Origin: Bradyrhizobium sp. 1(2017)
Lineage (GTDB): Bacteria; Pseudomonadota; Alphaproteobacteria; Rhizobiales; Xanthobacteraceae
Reading direction: 5' to 3'
Length of the DNA: 64,000 nt
NCBI RefSeq assembly: GCF_011602485.2
Contig: NZ_CP050022.2
Coordinates: 5,042,001 to 5,106,000 of the forward strand
In this document: piece after piece, positions 35,329-44,158 of the stretch
Numbering within the stretch: the first letter of the stretch is position 1
Layout: each line of letters begins with the position of its first letter
Made by a program: the position numbers and the translations under genes
Notes under the pieces: model-generated
The model's database searches: none
What the model saw: only the letters and a program-made list of their open reading frames with translations
Told to the model about the DNA's origin: nothing

Positions 35329-35703
35329 ATGCTCTACGCCATCCTGGCCTACCATGTGGAAGACGAGGTCATGTCCTGGACGCCTGAACAGGACGCTGCG
35401 GTCGTCGCCAAAGTCATCGAGGTTCAGGCGCCCCTGAGGGCCAGTGGACAGTTCGGACCGGCTGCCCGCCTGGATGAGACCCGAAAGGCCCGTACCTTGC
35501 GCGGCCCCGGCGCGGGCATGGTGTTGGACGGCCCGTTTGCCGAGACCAAGGAGCAGCTTCTGGGCTTCCACCTGATGGAATGCGCCACCGAGGAGGAGGC
35601 CATCGCGGCCGCGCAGAAGCTGCGTGCGGTCAATCCGACCGCGGTCTACGAGATCCGCCCGGTCAAGCTTTACGTGCCGGCCGATGGGTTCGGCGCGACG
35701 TAG
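35329..35703 (+). CDS. YciI/DGPF-domain protein
   Basis: 124 residues; ATG at 35329, after GAGGTGCC. Ferredoxin-like YCII fold with the hallmark VLDGPFAETKEQLLGFHLME and an N-terminal MLYAILAYHVEDEV. Members are found next to ECF sigma factors or as small stand-alone proteins; no catalytic function is established for most. Its 3' end overlaps the convergent channel gene by 34 bp. Confidence 0.88.
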   Translation: MLYAILAYHVEDEVMSWTPEQDAAVVAKVIEVQAPLRASGQFGPAARLDETRKARTLRGPGAGMVLDGPFAETKEQLLGFHLMECATEEEAIAAAQKLRAVNPTAVYEIRPVKLYVPADGFGAT

Positions 35704-36263
35704 AAGCGCTGGATCAGGAGCCCCCCGAAGGCGATGAACCACACGAAGGGCGCGATATGCGGTGCAAACGCCGCAACGATCGTGCCCGGGATGAACACGA
35801 CAAGCGGAAACATCGACGCCATGATCTCGTGGCGCCAGCCGCGCAGGATGATCCACCACAGCCAGGCATTGAGGCCGGCGATCGTGGTCAGGTGCAGGCC
35901 ATAGAGCACCGCGACCGCGCTGCTCGTGCCGTAATTGGTGTAGAGGCCGTTGGTGACCGGCAGCAGCACGATCGAGAGCAGGAAGAACAGGTTGAGGACG
36001 ACCATGCCGCGGCTGCCGACGGGCTGGCGTGCCAGCCGGCGGTGATGGCTGATCCAGAACACCCCGGCAATGATGAAACTGAGCGCAAAGCCGGCAAGCT
36101 TGCCGGAATAGACCCGGGCGAGATCGTGCCAGTCGGGCGCGGTGGTGAAGACCGCGGCCTTGGGCAGGTCATAGGCCAGCAGCGTCATGGCGACGCCAAA
36201 AATGGTGTTGCTGAGCGATTCCAGCCGCCGCATCTCGAACTGGTCAGGCCTGAGCTCGGTCAT
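35670..36263 (-). CDS. TMEM175/DUF1211-like potassium channel protein
   Basis: 197 residues with about five or six membrane segments. The first helix carries RLESLSNTIFGVAMTLLAYD, the TMEM175 filter helix, though the usual R-F-x-x-x-S-D is R-L-x-x-x-S-N here. FWISHHRRLARQPV follows helix 3. Bacterial TMEM175 proteins form tetrameric K+ channels. The altered F and D positions may change gating; activity is not certain. Confidence 0.8.
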   Translation of the reverse strand: MTELRPDQFEMRRLESLSNTIFGVAMTLLAYDLPKAAVFTTAPDWHDLARVYSGKLAGFALSFIIAGVFWISHHRRLARQPVGSRGMVVLNLFFLLSIVLLPVTNGLYTNYGTSSAVAVLYGLHLTTIAGLNAWLWWIILRGWRHEIMASMFPLVVFIPGTIVAAFAPHIAPFVWFIAFGGLLIQRFYVAPNPSAGT

Positions 36264-36391
36264 GTCGCGCGCACTCTTCGGGCTGGAACTTCGGGCCGCC
36301 TTTTCCCCCTAAATCCTAAACCCGGCTTCGTCCAGCTGCATTGCGATTCGCGACGGGATCGCCGACTCTCAACCTTTCACCGGGGCGATTC

Positions 36392-38449
36392 GTGGCGACA
36401 TATCTGGACACGCTCAATGCGGAGCAGCGCCGCGCCGTCGAGCATGGCGTGGCCGAAGGGGCGACCGTGGGCGCCCCCCTGCTCGTCATTGCCGGTGCCG
36501 GCTCCGGCAAGACCAACACCCTCGCCCACCGCGTCGCGCATCTGATCGTCGCCAACGCCGATCCGCGCCGCATCCTCCTGATGACGTTCTCGCGCCGCGC
36601 GGCAGCCGAGATGGCCGGCCGGGTGGAACGGATCGCCCGCAAGGTGCTGGGCGAGAACAACGCCGCGATCATGCGCGATGCGCTGAGCTGGGCCGGCACT
36701 TTCCACGGCATCGGCGCACGCCTCTTGCGCGAATATGCCGAACGGATCGGCGTCGATCCCGCCTTCACCATCCACGACCGCGAGGATTCCGCCGACCTGA
36801 TGAATCTGGTCCGGCACGAGCGCGGCCTGTCGAAGACCGAGAGCCGCTTTCCGGCCAAGGGCACGTGCCTGTCGATCTACTCGCGCTGCGTCAACGCCGA
36901 GATGGAGATCGAGAAGGTGCTCGGCCAACACTATCCCTGGTGCGCGGGATGGGCCGCCGAGCTTAAGGGCCTGTTCGCGGCCTATGTCGAGGCCAAGCAG
37001 GCCCAGCACGTGCTCGATTACGACGACCTTCTGCTCTACTGGTCGCAGATGATGGGCGACGGGCTGATCGCCGACGAGATCGGCGGCCGCTTCGATCACG
37101 TGCTGGTCGACGAATACCAGGACACCAACCGCCTGCAATCCTCGATCCTCCTGGCGCTGAAGCCCGACGGCCGCGGCCTCACCGTGGTCGGCGACGACGC
37201 CCAGTCGATCTATTCGTTCCGCGCCGCCACCGTGCGCAATATCCTGGATTTCCCGCAGAGCTTCTCGCCCCGCGCCGAGATGATCACGCTCGACCGCAAT
37301 TACCGCTCGACGCAAGCGGTGCTGGCGGCCGCCAACGGCGTCATTGGTCTTGCGCGCGAGCGCTTCACGAAAAACCTCTGGACCGACCGCACCTCCTCGC
37401 ACAAGCCGCAGCTCGTCACCGTGCACGACGAGGCCGACCAGGCCCGCTACATCGTCGAGGAAGTGCTGGCCAACCGCGAGCAAGGCGCGCTCTTGAAGCA
37501 CCAGGCGGTGCTGTTCCGCACGTCCTCGCATTCGGGTCCGCTGGAGATCGAGCTGACCCGCCGCAACATCCCTTTCGTCAAGTTCGGCGGACTGAAATTC
37601 CTCGACGCCGCGCACGTCAAGGACGTGCTGGCGCTGTTGCGCTTCGCCGAGAATCCGCGCGACCGCGTCGCCGGCTTCCGTATCCTGCACCTGTTGCCGG
37701 GCATCGGACCCGCAACGGCGCAGCGCGTGCTCGACCATATGGCCGAAAGCACCGATCCGCTCAACGCACTCGGCCAGCTTCCGGTGCCCGCACGCACCGG
37801 CACTGATTGGACCGACTTCGTCCGCACGACCCAGAATCTGCGCTATTCGGAATGGCCGGCCGACCTGGAACGCGTGCGTCTCTGGTACGAGCCGCATCTC
37901 GATCGCATCCACGAGGATTCCGAGACGCGCCGCGCCGATCTGATGCAGCTCGAGCAGATCGCCAGCGGCTATTCCTCGCGCGAGAAATTCCTGACCGAGC
38001 TCACGCTCGATCCGCCGGATGCGACCAGCGACAAGTCCGGCCCGCCCTTGCGCGACGAGGACTACCTGATCCTCTCCACCATCCACTCCGCCAAGGGCCA
38101 GGAGTGGAAGTCGGTGTTCGTGCTCAACGTCGTCGATGGCTGCATGCCGTCCGATCTCGGCGCCGGCACCAGCGCCGAGATCGAAGAGGAGCGCCGCCTG
38201 CTCTACGTCGCGATGACGCGCGCCAAGGACGATCTCCATCTCGTCGTTCCCCAGCGCTTCTTCGTCCACGGCCAGGCCGCCAAGGGCGACCGCCACGTCT
38301 ACGCCTCGCGCACCCGCTTCATCCCGGAGCAACTGGTCTATCTGTTCGAGCGCACCGCCTGGCCGAAGGCCGCAGCCGCCGGGGCGCGCACCGCCGCGCA
38401 GGGCCCGAAGATCGACATCGGGGCGCGGATGCGCGGGATGTGGCGGTAG
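36392..38449 (+). CDS. ATP-dependent DNA helicase, UvrD/Rep superfamily
   Basis: 685 residues from the GTG at 36392, which follows GGGGCG; an upstream ATG at 36341 has no ribosome site. All SF1A motifs are present: VIAGAGSGKTNTLAHR, LMTFSRRAAAEM, HVLVDEYQDTNRLQ, VVGDDAQSIYSFRAA, LDRNYRSTQ, STIHSAKGQEWKSVFVLN and EEERRLLYVAMTRAKDDLHL. It unwinds DNA 3' to 5' in repair or replication restart. Shorter than UvrD (about 720), without the C-terminal RNAP-binding Tudor region, so a paralogue rather than UvrD itself. Confidence 0.93.
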   Translation: MATYLDTLNAEQRRAVEHGVAEGATVGAPLLVIAGAGSGKTNTLAHRVAHLIVANADPRRILLMTFSRRAAAEMAGRVERIARKVLGENNAAIMRDALSWAGTFHGIGARLLREYAERIGVDPAFTIHDREDSADLMNLVRHERGLSKTESRFPAKGTCLSIYSRCVNAEMEIEKVLGQHYPWCAGWAAELKGLFAAYVEAKQAQHVLDYDDLLLYWSQMMGDGLIADEIGGRFDHVLVDEYQDTNRLQSSILLALKPDGRGLTVVGDDAQSIYSFRAATVRNILDFPQSFSPRAEMITLDRNYRSTQAVLAAANGVIGLARERFTKNLWTDRTSSHKPQLVTVHDEADQARYIVEEVLANREQGALLKHQAVLFRTSSHSGPLEIELTRRNIPFVKFGGLKFLDAAHVKDVLALLRFAENPRDRVAGFRILHLLPGIGPATAQRVLDHMAESTDPLNALGQLPVPARTGTDWTDFVRTTQNLRYSEWPADLERVRLWYEPHLDRIHEDSETRRADLMQLEQIASGYSSREKFLTELTLDPPDATSDKSGPPLRDEDYLILSTIHSAKGQEWKSVFVLNVVDGCMPSDLGAGTSAEIEEERRLLYVAMTRAKDDLHLVVPQRFFVHGQAAKGDRHVYASRTRFIPEQLVYLFERTAWPKAAAAGARTAAQGPKIDIGARMRGMWR

Positions 38450-38505
38450 ACACTGGAGGCCAGTCTGCGGACCTGTCAGGATAGCTTGAAGAACCGAGGT
38501 CCGAC

Positions 38506-39485
38506 ATGAAAGCCGTCGTCGTCGAGCGATATGCCCCTATCGATCAGATCGATTTGAAGGAGGTTGCATCTCCCCGCGCAGAGCCCGGGCAGCTGCGCAT
38601 CAAAATCGAGGCTGCCGGGATCGGCTTCGTCGACGGCTTGAAGATCGAGGGACGCTATCAGACCAAGGATCCCCTGCCCTTCATTCCCGGGACGGAGTTC
38701 GCGGGGTGGTGGCGGACGCGCCCGGCGCACCGGGCAGCTACCGAGCCGGCATGCGCGTGATGGGCATGACGCGGTCGGGCGCCCTCGCCGAAGAGATCGT
38801 CGTCAATCCTGAAGCGGTCCATCCGCTGCCCGACGGCGTCGCGCCCGAAGTCGCAGCGTCGTTTCGCGCCAATTATCTGACTGCGCTCTACGCGCTGAGC
38901 GCGCGCGCCTCGCTGGTCGCAGGCGAACAGCTTCTGGTGCTGGGTGCGTCCGGCGGCACCGGAATTGCGGCCGTCCAGATCGGCAAGCTGCTCGGCGGGC
39001 GCGTCATCGCGGCAGCGTCGACGCCGGACAAGCGCGAGTTTGCGCGCGCGCACGGCGCCGATGCGGTGATCGACTACACGCAGGCCGGCTGGCGCGACGA
39101 GTTCAAGGCATTGACCAACGGGCACGGTGCCGACGTGATCTTCGATCCTGTCGGAGGCGAGATCTCGGTGCAGGCCTTTCGATCCATCGCCTGGCGCGGA
39201 CGCCACCTCGTGGTCGGCTTTGCTGCAGGCTCCATCCCCGCACTACCGTTCAATCTGCCGCTTCTGAAAGGCGGCGCCCTGCTCGGCGTCGACCTCGCAC
39301 AGATTCCCGTGCGCGAGCCCGACGTGCAGAAGCGCCTGATGTCGGAGTTGACGAGCTGGCTCGCCGACGGCCGGCTGAAGCCCGTGGTCGGCCACGTCTT
39401 CGCGCTGGAGGATTTTCGCGAGGCGTTCAGGACGATGCAGACGCGCGCTGCGCTCGGCAAGGTGGTCGTGCGCATGGCGCGGTAG
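38506..39485 (+). pseudogene. zinc-type NADPH:quinone oxidoreductase, frameshifted
   Basis: First frame (38506 on): MKAVVVERYAPIDQIDLKEV, then PFIPGTEFAG. Second frame: VADAPGAPGSYRAGMRVMGM, the cofactor motif LGASGGTGIAAVQIGKLLGG, and HGADVIFDPVGGEISVQAF to the end. The join falls in a run of four G (38703-38706): one more G restores EFAG-VVADAPG. The product would be an MDR-family quinone reductase of about 325 residues. Sequencing error or a young frameshift. Expressed with the upstream helicase only if 57 bp of gap permits. Confidence 0.88.
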
Positions 39486-39580
39486 AATCCAGAAACGGAA
39501 ACCGAGCATTTCCGAAAGCCGCCTTGTTGGACGGCGGCAATCCCCTAGATCTGGCGGATCATCCCACAGAGACATGATCG

Positions 39581-40612
39581 ATGAACGCACCGCTCGAATT
39601 CGGACTGGATACCTTTGGCGACGTCACCAGGGACGCCTCCGGCGCGATGCTTCCCCATGCGCAGGTGATCCGCAACGTGGTGGACGAAGCCGTGCTGGCC
39701 GACGAGCTCGGCCTCGATTTCATCGGCCTCGGCGAGCATCACCGCGGAGATTTCGCGATCTCCTCGCCCGAAACAGCGCTCGCGGCCATCGCGGCGCGCA
39801 CCAAACGGATCCATCTCGGGTCCGCCGTGACGGTGCTGAGCTCGGACGATCCCATCCGCGTCTTCCAGCGCTTCGCCACGCTGGATGCGCTCTCAAACGG
39901 GCGTGCCGAGGTGATCCTCGGCCGCGGCTCGTTCACCGAATCCTTTCCGCTGTTCGGTTTCGACCTTCGCAAATACGAAGAGCTGTTCGAGGAGAAGCTC
40001 GACCTGTTCGCCGCCCTGCTGCCGCAGAAGCCGGTGAGCTGGGAAGGCAAGCTGCGTCCGCCGCTGCGGGATCAGCTGGTCTATCCGCCGGTCGAGACCG
40101 GCACGCTGAAAACCTGGATCGGCGTCGGCGGCAGCCCGCAATCGGTGGTGCGCGCCGCGCATTACGACCTGCCCCTGATGCTCGCGATCATCGGCGGCGA
40201 TCCCGCGCGCTTTGCCCCTTACGTCGATCTCTATCACCGCGCGTTCAAGGAGTTTGGCCGCACCGTGCAGCCGATCGGCGTACATTCGCCCGGCTATGTC
40301 GCCGAGACCGACGCACAGGCCCGCGAAGAGCTGTGGCCCGACTACAAGGCCATGCGCGACCGTATCGGCAAGGAACGCGGCTGGCCGCCGATGGGCCGCG
40401 ACGAGTTCGCGAGCGAGGCCGAGCACGGCTCGCTCTATGTCGGTTCGCCCGAGACCGTCGCACGCAAGATCGCCAAGACGGCCAAGGCGCTCGGCATCTC
40501 GCGCTTCCAGCTGAAATATTCAGCAGGCCCCTTGCCGCATGAGAAGCTGATGCGGAGCATCGAGCTCTATGGGCGCAAGGTGATGCCGATGGTGCGGGAG
40601 ATGCTGGGGTAA
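39581..40612 (+). CDS. LLM class flavin-dependent oxidoreductase
   Basis: 343 residues of the luciferase-like TIM-barrel family: EFGLDTFGDVTRDASG, LGLDFIGLGEHHRGDFAISS, RIHLGSAVTVLSSDDPIRVF, and ALSNGRAEVILGRGSFTESF. Such enzymes use FMN or F420 as cosubstrate; bacteria without F420 use FMN. Substrate unknown. It ends 14 bp before the convergent rlmB stop. Confidence 0.9.
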   Translation: MNAPLEFGLDTFGDVTRDASGAMLPHAQVIRNVVDEAVLADELGLDFIGLGEHHRGDFAISSPETALAAIAARTKRIHLGSAVTVLSSDDPIRVFQRFATLDALSNGRAEVILGRGSFTESFPLFGFDLRKYEELFEEKLDLFAALLPQKPVSWEGKLRPPLRDQLVYPPVETGTLKTWIGVGGSPQSVVRAAHYDLPLMLAIIGGDPARFAPYVDLYHRAFKEFGRTVQPIGVHSPGYVAETDAQAREELWPDYKAMRDRIGKERGWPPMGRDEFASEAEHGSLYVGSPETVARKIAKTAKALGISRFQLKYSAGPLPHEKLMRSIELYGRKVMPMVREMLG

Positions 40613-40626
40613 CGTCTGCCTTCGCC

Positions 40627-41469
40627 CTACGACGTCGCGCCGGGCTTCATCAGCCCGAGCCGGCTCGCGCCCACATAGAGCGAGAGCACGGCGGCGTTGG
40701 AGACGTTCAGACTCTTGATCTCGCCGGGCATGTCGAGCCGCGCCACGACGCTGCAGGTCTCGCGGGTCAATTGCCGCAGGCCCTTGCCTTCGGCGCCGAG
40801 CACCAGCGCAAGCGGCTCACGCAGCGCGACGTCGCCGAGGTCCTCGCTGCCCTCGCTGTCGAGCCCGACGGTCTGGAAGCCGCGCTCGTTCAGCGCAGTG
40901 AGCGCGCGGGCGAGGTTTTGCACGGTGATGACAGGCACGAGCTCGAGCGCACCGGAGGCGGCCTTCGCGAGCACGCCGGTCGCTTCCGGGCTGTGGCGCG
41001 CGGTGGTGACGATCGCCTTCACCGCGAACGCCGCGGCCGAGCGCAGAATCGCCCCCACATTGTGCGGATCGGTGATCTGGTCGAGCACCAGCACCATGCC
41101 TTCCTGCTTCAAGGTCTCGATGTCGGGCGACGGCAGAGGATCGGCCTCCGCGAGCAGGCCCTGATGCACGGCGTCCGGCGACAGCAGACGGTCGATTTCC
41201 TGGGGCCGGACGATCTCGGGGGCGATGCGGGTTGCGATGTTTTCTTCCGCGAGCCGCCTTGCGGCGTTCTCGGTCAGCGTCAGCTTGCGGATCCGCCGCT
41301 GCGGGTTGGCGAGCGCCATCGTGACGGTATGCCAGCCATAGAGGATGACAGGGCCGTCGGATCCCGAATCACGCTCGCGCCAGGCCGGACGGCCGGCCGA
41401 TTTCCCGGGCCTGTTGAAGGGCTTAGCCCCGCCGCGCGCCCCCTTGGGGCCGAATTTTCGATCCTTCAT
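40627..41469 (-). CDS. rlmB: 23S rRNA (guanosine-2'-O-)-methyltransferase RlmB
   Basis: 280 residues from the ATG at 41469; an in-frame ATG at 41505 would add twelve. TrmH/SpoU knot motifs are present: motif 1 QITDPHNVGAILRSAAAF, motif 2 LALVLGAEGKGLRQLT, motif 3 IKSLNVSNAAVLSLYVG. The N-terminal substrate-recognition domain contains VILYGWHTVTMALANPQRRI. It methylates G2251 of 23S rRNA with SAM. The first 30 residues are basic and low in complexity. Confidence 0.9.
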   Translation of the reverse strand: MKDRKFGPKGARGGAKPFNRPGKSAGRPAWRERDSGSDGPVILYGWHTVTMALANPQRRIRKLTLTENAARRLAEENIATRIAPEIVRPQEIDRLLSPDAVHQGLLAEADPLPSPDIETLKQEGMVLVLDQITDPHNVGAILRSAAAFAVKAIVTTARHSPEATGVLAKAASGALELVPVITVQNLARALTALNERGFQTVGLDSEGSEDLGDVALREPLALVLGAEGKGLRQLTRETCSVVARLDMPGEIKSLNVSNAAVLSLYVGASRLGLMKPGATS

Positions 41470-41676
41470 GGGCCCGCTTGTGTCATGGGCGCCGGAATAT
41501 GGCAATTTGGGTGGCTTGGGAGGCGATTTTAGCAGTTCGCCTCGGTTGACTTTGCCCCACTGCTTCGCCCATAAACGCGCCCGGTCGCGCCCCGATCCGG
41601 GTTGTCGCGGCCTTCACGTTCCATGGCCGTCTTCGGTCCGCCGGCAAGGTCCGGCCCGATTGTGCTGCCGTCGAGC

Positions 41677-41762
41677 GGGGGAGTGTCCCGAGTGGCAAAG
41701 GGAGCTGACTGTAAATCAGCCGCCTCATGGCTTCGCAGGTTCGAGTCCTGCCTCCCCCACCA
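41677..41762 (+). tRNA. trnY: tRNA-Tyr (GUA anticodon)
   Basis: 86 nt including CCA. Acceptor GGGGGAG/CTCCCCC, anticodon arm CTGACTGTAAATCAG with GTA, the long variable arm CCGCCTCATGGCTTCG typical of class II tRNAs, and T-arm CAGGTTCGAGTCCTG. Confidence 0.97.
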
Positions 41763-41910
41763 GCCTTCGCTCGCTTCGCGAGCTTCGGCTTGGCAAGCCA
41801 GCTCAGAACATCACCGTGCGAAGCGAACGAGGGCTGCCACGCCGTAGCCGGCAGGCGTAGGCGGGCTGTCGGCTAAAGCGTTTCCGATCGCCACTACGCT
41901 CACGCCAAAA

Positions 41911-41945
41911 AGCAAAACGCCCGTCCGCATCACGCGAACGGGCGT
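41911..41945 (-). terminator. Rho-independent terminator of the Tyr/Gly-rich protein gene
   Basis: On the minus strand, ACGCCCGT and ACGGGCGT form an 8-bp stem followed by TTTTGCTTTTT. Confidence 0.78.
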
Positions 41946-41969
41946 CTCGTCGGCTCGACCGATCAGAGA

Positions 41970-42452
41970 TCAGTAGTAGCGGCGCAACGCGCGGTGACCG
42001 CCGTAATACGGCGCGTGGCGGTGGGCATAGCCGTAGCGCGGACCGTAGCCGTAGTGCACGCGCGGCAGATAGCCATAGCGCGGGCCGTAGCCGTAGCGAT
42101 ACGGACGGTAGTACGGGCGGGGAGCCACGGCGGCGCGATAGCCATAGCCGTAGCCGTAATTGGCGGGTGCGACGACCGCGTCTTCACGATAGGTCGGATA
42201 CGGCGCGAAGGCGCCCGGCCCAGTGTAGGTCGGCCCCTGGTTGACGTAGTAATACTGCGTGGCCGGATCGGCGAGACGCTCATAAGCGCCATAGCCATAA
42301 CCGTAGCCATAGCCATAACCGCAGCCGGTGTTGCAGCCGGAATAGACGGGCGCGACCGGCGCGCACGTGGTGTAGCCGCACGCCGCGGCGGGCGCGGTAG
42401 CGGCGAACATCACGGCAGCGGCCGCGACCAGTCCCGAAATCATCTGACGCAT
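41970..42452 (-). CDS. exported Tyr/Gly-rich repeat protein
   Basis: 160 residues. Signal peptide MISGLVAAAAVMFAATAPAA, a Cys cluster (ACGYTTCAPVAPVYSGCNTG), a GYGYGYGYG run, and repeats of YGYGPRYGY. Probably a secreted or surface low-complexity protein; these are frequent in Bradyrhizobium without known function. A good terminator follows. Confidence 0.75.
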   Translation of the reverse strand: MRQMISGLVAAAAVMFAATAPAAACGYTTCAPVAPVYSGCNTGCGYGYGYGYGYGAYERLADPATQYYYVNQGPTYTGPGAFAPYPTYREDAVVAPANYGYGYGYRAAVAPRPYYRPYRYGYGPRYGYLPRVHYGYGPRYGYAHRHAPYYGGHRALRRYY

Positions 42453-42495
42453 TACTCTCTCCTGTTGATTTCCGTTTTTTGGATTTTCACGTTTC

Positions 42496-42978
42496 TCAAC
42501 CCGGCGGCCTGCCGGGTATCTCTGTGCGCGGCCGCGGTCGCGGAGGCCGCGGACGCTCGTTGATCTCCGGCGCGTAGATCACCGGCGGCGGATCGACGGG
42601 CACGTCCATCTGCGGCGGCAAGGGCGCGGACGATGCGCCCCAGCTCTGATGATAGCTCTCGGCGGGCTTCGGCAATTTGCGGTTCGCAGGCGGCTCGACC
42701 TCGAGCCGGCCGTAGCCGGGCCGCAGGCCGAGCGTCGGATAATAGTGGCCGACGTCGTCGGGCTGCCGCTCGGCGATGTAGCGTCCGCCATAGATCGTGG
42801 GCTGCACCTGCTGGTTCTTGCCCAGGCCCCAGGTGCCTTCGACCACGGCGTAGGACGCGTCGATGTTGTTGATGATGATCGGCACGCCGGGACGGCCGGG
42901 AACGACGATATCGAAGCCGCCGGCAAACGCCGTCGCAGGCAGTCCGATCAGGAAGGCGGCAAGCGCCACGGCGCGCAT
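42496..42978 (-). CDS. exported Pro-rich hypothetical protein
   Basis: 160 residues from the ATG at 42978; an upstream in-frame start at 43068 would place the signal peptide too far inside. Signal peptide RAVALAAFLIGLPATAFAGG, then DIVVPGRPGVPIIINNIDAS, and a Pro/Arg-rich end (NERPRPPRPRPRTEIPGRPP). Possibly cell-envelope; function unknown. It lies 43 bp downstream of and in the same direction as the preceding locus. Confidence 0.7.
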   Translation of the reverse strand: MRAVALAAFLIGLPATAFAGGFDIVVPGRPGVPIIINNIDASYAVVEGTWGLGKNQQVQPTIYGGRYIAERQPDDVGHYYPTLGLRPGYGRLEVEPPANRKLPKPAESYHQSWGASSAPLPPQMDVPVDPPPVIYAPEINERPRPPRPRPRTEIPGRPPG

Positions 42979-43309
42979 GAGGAGACCCCGGTTATCCGGC
43001 GACAACCTATCCGAACGCGGCACAGAGAGGGTTAAGGCCTGCTCACCAATTTCCGGTAAGCCTAACACGGAAGGATTCCATGCCCCTCAAATGCCGCAAC
43101 GCGCACTAGCGAAGCGTTAACGAGGTGTACGCGGCCTGGCCATGGCGAGGACCTCGCGTTCGGGCGGGCCGGTCGGGTTGGTTGCTGGGCACGAAGTGCA
43201 CATCCTCCGCGGGCTCACGTCGATGTGACCCCGCTCAGACGAAACGAAGGAACGACTCCGCGTTTGCCGCGCTTAGCCACCCGTTGCCAATCAACGTGGA
43301 GGAAACGCC

Positions 43310-43786
43310 ATGACGAGCCTCAAACTGATCGGCGCGGTCGCGATCGCTGCATCCGCGCTGGCGGGCCCCGCAATGGGTCAATCAGCCATCACCAATCCCG
43401 CCGCTTGCGAATCCATGTTTGCCAGCGCCAATTGTCTGAATGCGGGTGCCGGCAGCCCCTACGCCACCAGCCGCCAAGAGCGACAAAACCGGCGGGCGGC
43501 CTATCGCCAGCAGAACCGCTATGACAGCGGCTTCTGGCCGGTCAACACCGCGGGCGCAGTTGCCGGCGCCGCGGTCGGCACCGCAGCAGCCGTTGCAGCG
43601 GCGCCGTTCCGCGGCTGGAGCAATTCCTACGCCTATGACACCTCCGGCGGCTATGGCGGCGGCTACAACCGCGGCCAAACGGGTTGGTACGGCAATTGGG
43701 ATACTTACGCGGCCCGCAACGGCATCGTTTGCCGCCCCGGCACCTGGTACAAGGGCGCGGACGGCCTCCAGCATATCTGCCAATAA
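43310..43786 (+). CDS. small exported protein, Tyr/Gly-rich
   Basis: 158 residues after GGAGGAAA. Signal peptide LIGAVAIAASALAGPAMGQS, an N-terminal Cys pair, a small-residue hydrophobic segment (GAVAGAAVGTAAAVAAAPF), and a C-terminal part NGIVCRPGTWYKGADGLQHI ending in a Cys. The four cysteines could form disulfides in the periplasm. Last host gene before the integrated element; a strong terminator follows. Confidence 0.78.
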   Translation: MTSLKLIGAVAIAASALAGPAMGQSAITNPAACESMFASANCLNAGAGSPYATSRQERQNRRAAYRQQNRYDSGFWPVNTAGAVAGAAVGTAAAVAAAPFRGWSNSYAYDTSGGYGGGYNRGQTGWYGNWDTYAARNGIVCRPGTWYKGADGLQHICQ

Positions 43787-43807
43787 GGCGCCACAAGTCT
43801 GCTGAAG

Positions 43808-43840
43808 CGGAACAGGCGGCCCACGAGGCCGCCTGTTCCG
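43808..43840 (+). terminator. 14-bp perfect hairpin, probable terminator
   Basis: CGGAACAGGCGGCC and GGCCGCCTGTTCCG around a five-base loop, 22 bp after the stop of the upstream gene. No T-run follows. Confidence 0.65.
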
Positions 43841-43949
43841 TGTCCGCGATACGTCGCGGGTTCTGGCACTTTCCACCCAAGTCTGATATTGCGGCGCGCA
43901 CAGGCGGACGGCCCCGGCGCATACCGAGCCCTGCCGTGTTTCCAGCGTC

Positions 43950-43986
43950 GCCGGCTTAGCTCAGCGGTAGAGCAGCGGTTTTGTAA
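43950..43986 (+). pseudogene. 5' half of host tRNA-Thr(UGU), cut in the anticodon loop
   Basis: GCCGGCT acceptor strand, TA, D-arm GCTCAGCGGTAGAGC, and the 5' anticodon stem and loop GCGGTTTTGTAA. What follows (TTAGAATTCGG) does not continue a tRNA. The matching 3' half is at 57232-57268, on the other side of the element. The two acceptor strands pair perfectly across the insertion. Confidence 0.92.
43976..43986. other. left attachment site (attL core)
   Basis: CGGTTTTGTAA covers the 5' anticodon stem and loop of the split tRNA-Thr. Repeated exactly at the right end. Nearby on the element side, TTTGGTTCGG/TTTGGCTCGG direct repeats (about 44003-44025) could be integrase arm sites. Confidence 0.85.
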
Positions 43987-44158
43987 TTAGAATTCGGCGA
44001 ATTTGGTTCGGTTTGGCTCGGTCTAATTGCGGTGACTTTAGCGGTTAAATTGCTGTTGATTCAGTAGTTTATGATTCCGTTGGGCATCGGTTCGTGTATG
44101 GTTCGGTCTGCCACGATAAGGCCGCCGGAATTACCCGGCCGGTTACCCGGACAAACCG

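Noticed and set aside
36377..38332. 651-codon minus-strand frame
   Set aside because: Antisense shadow of the UvrD-like helicase, which has every SF1 motif.
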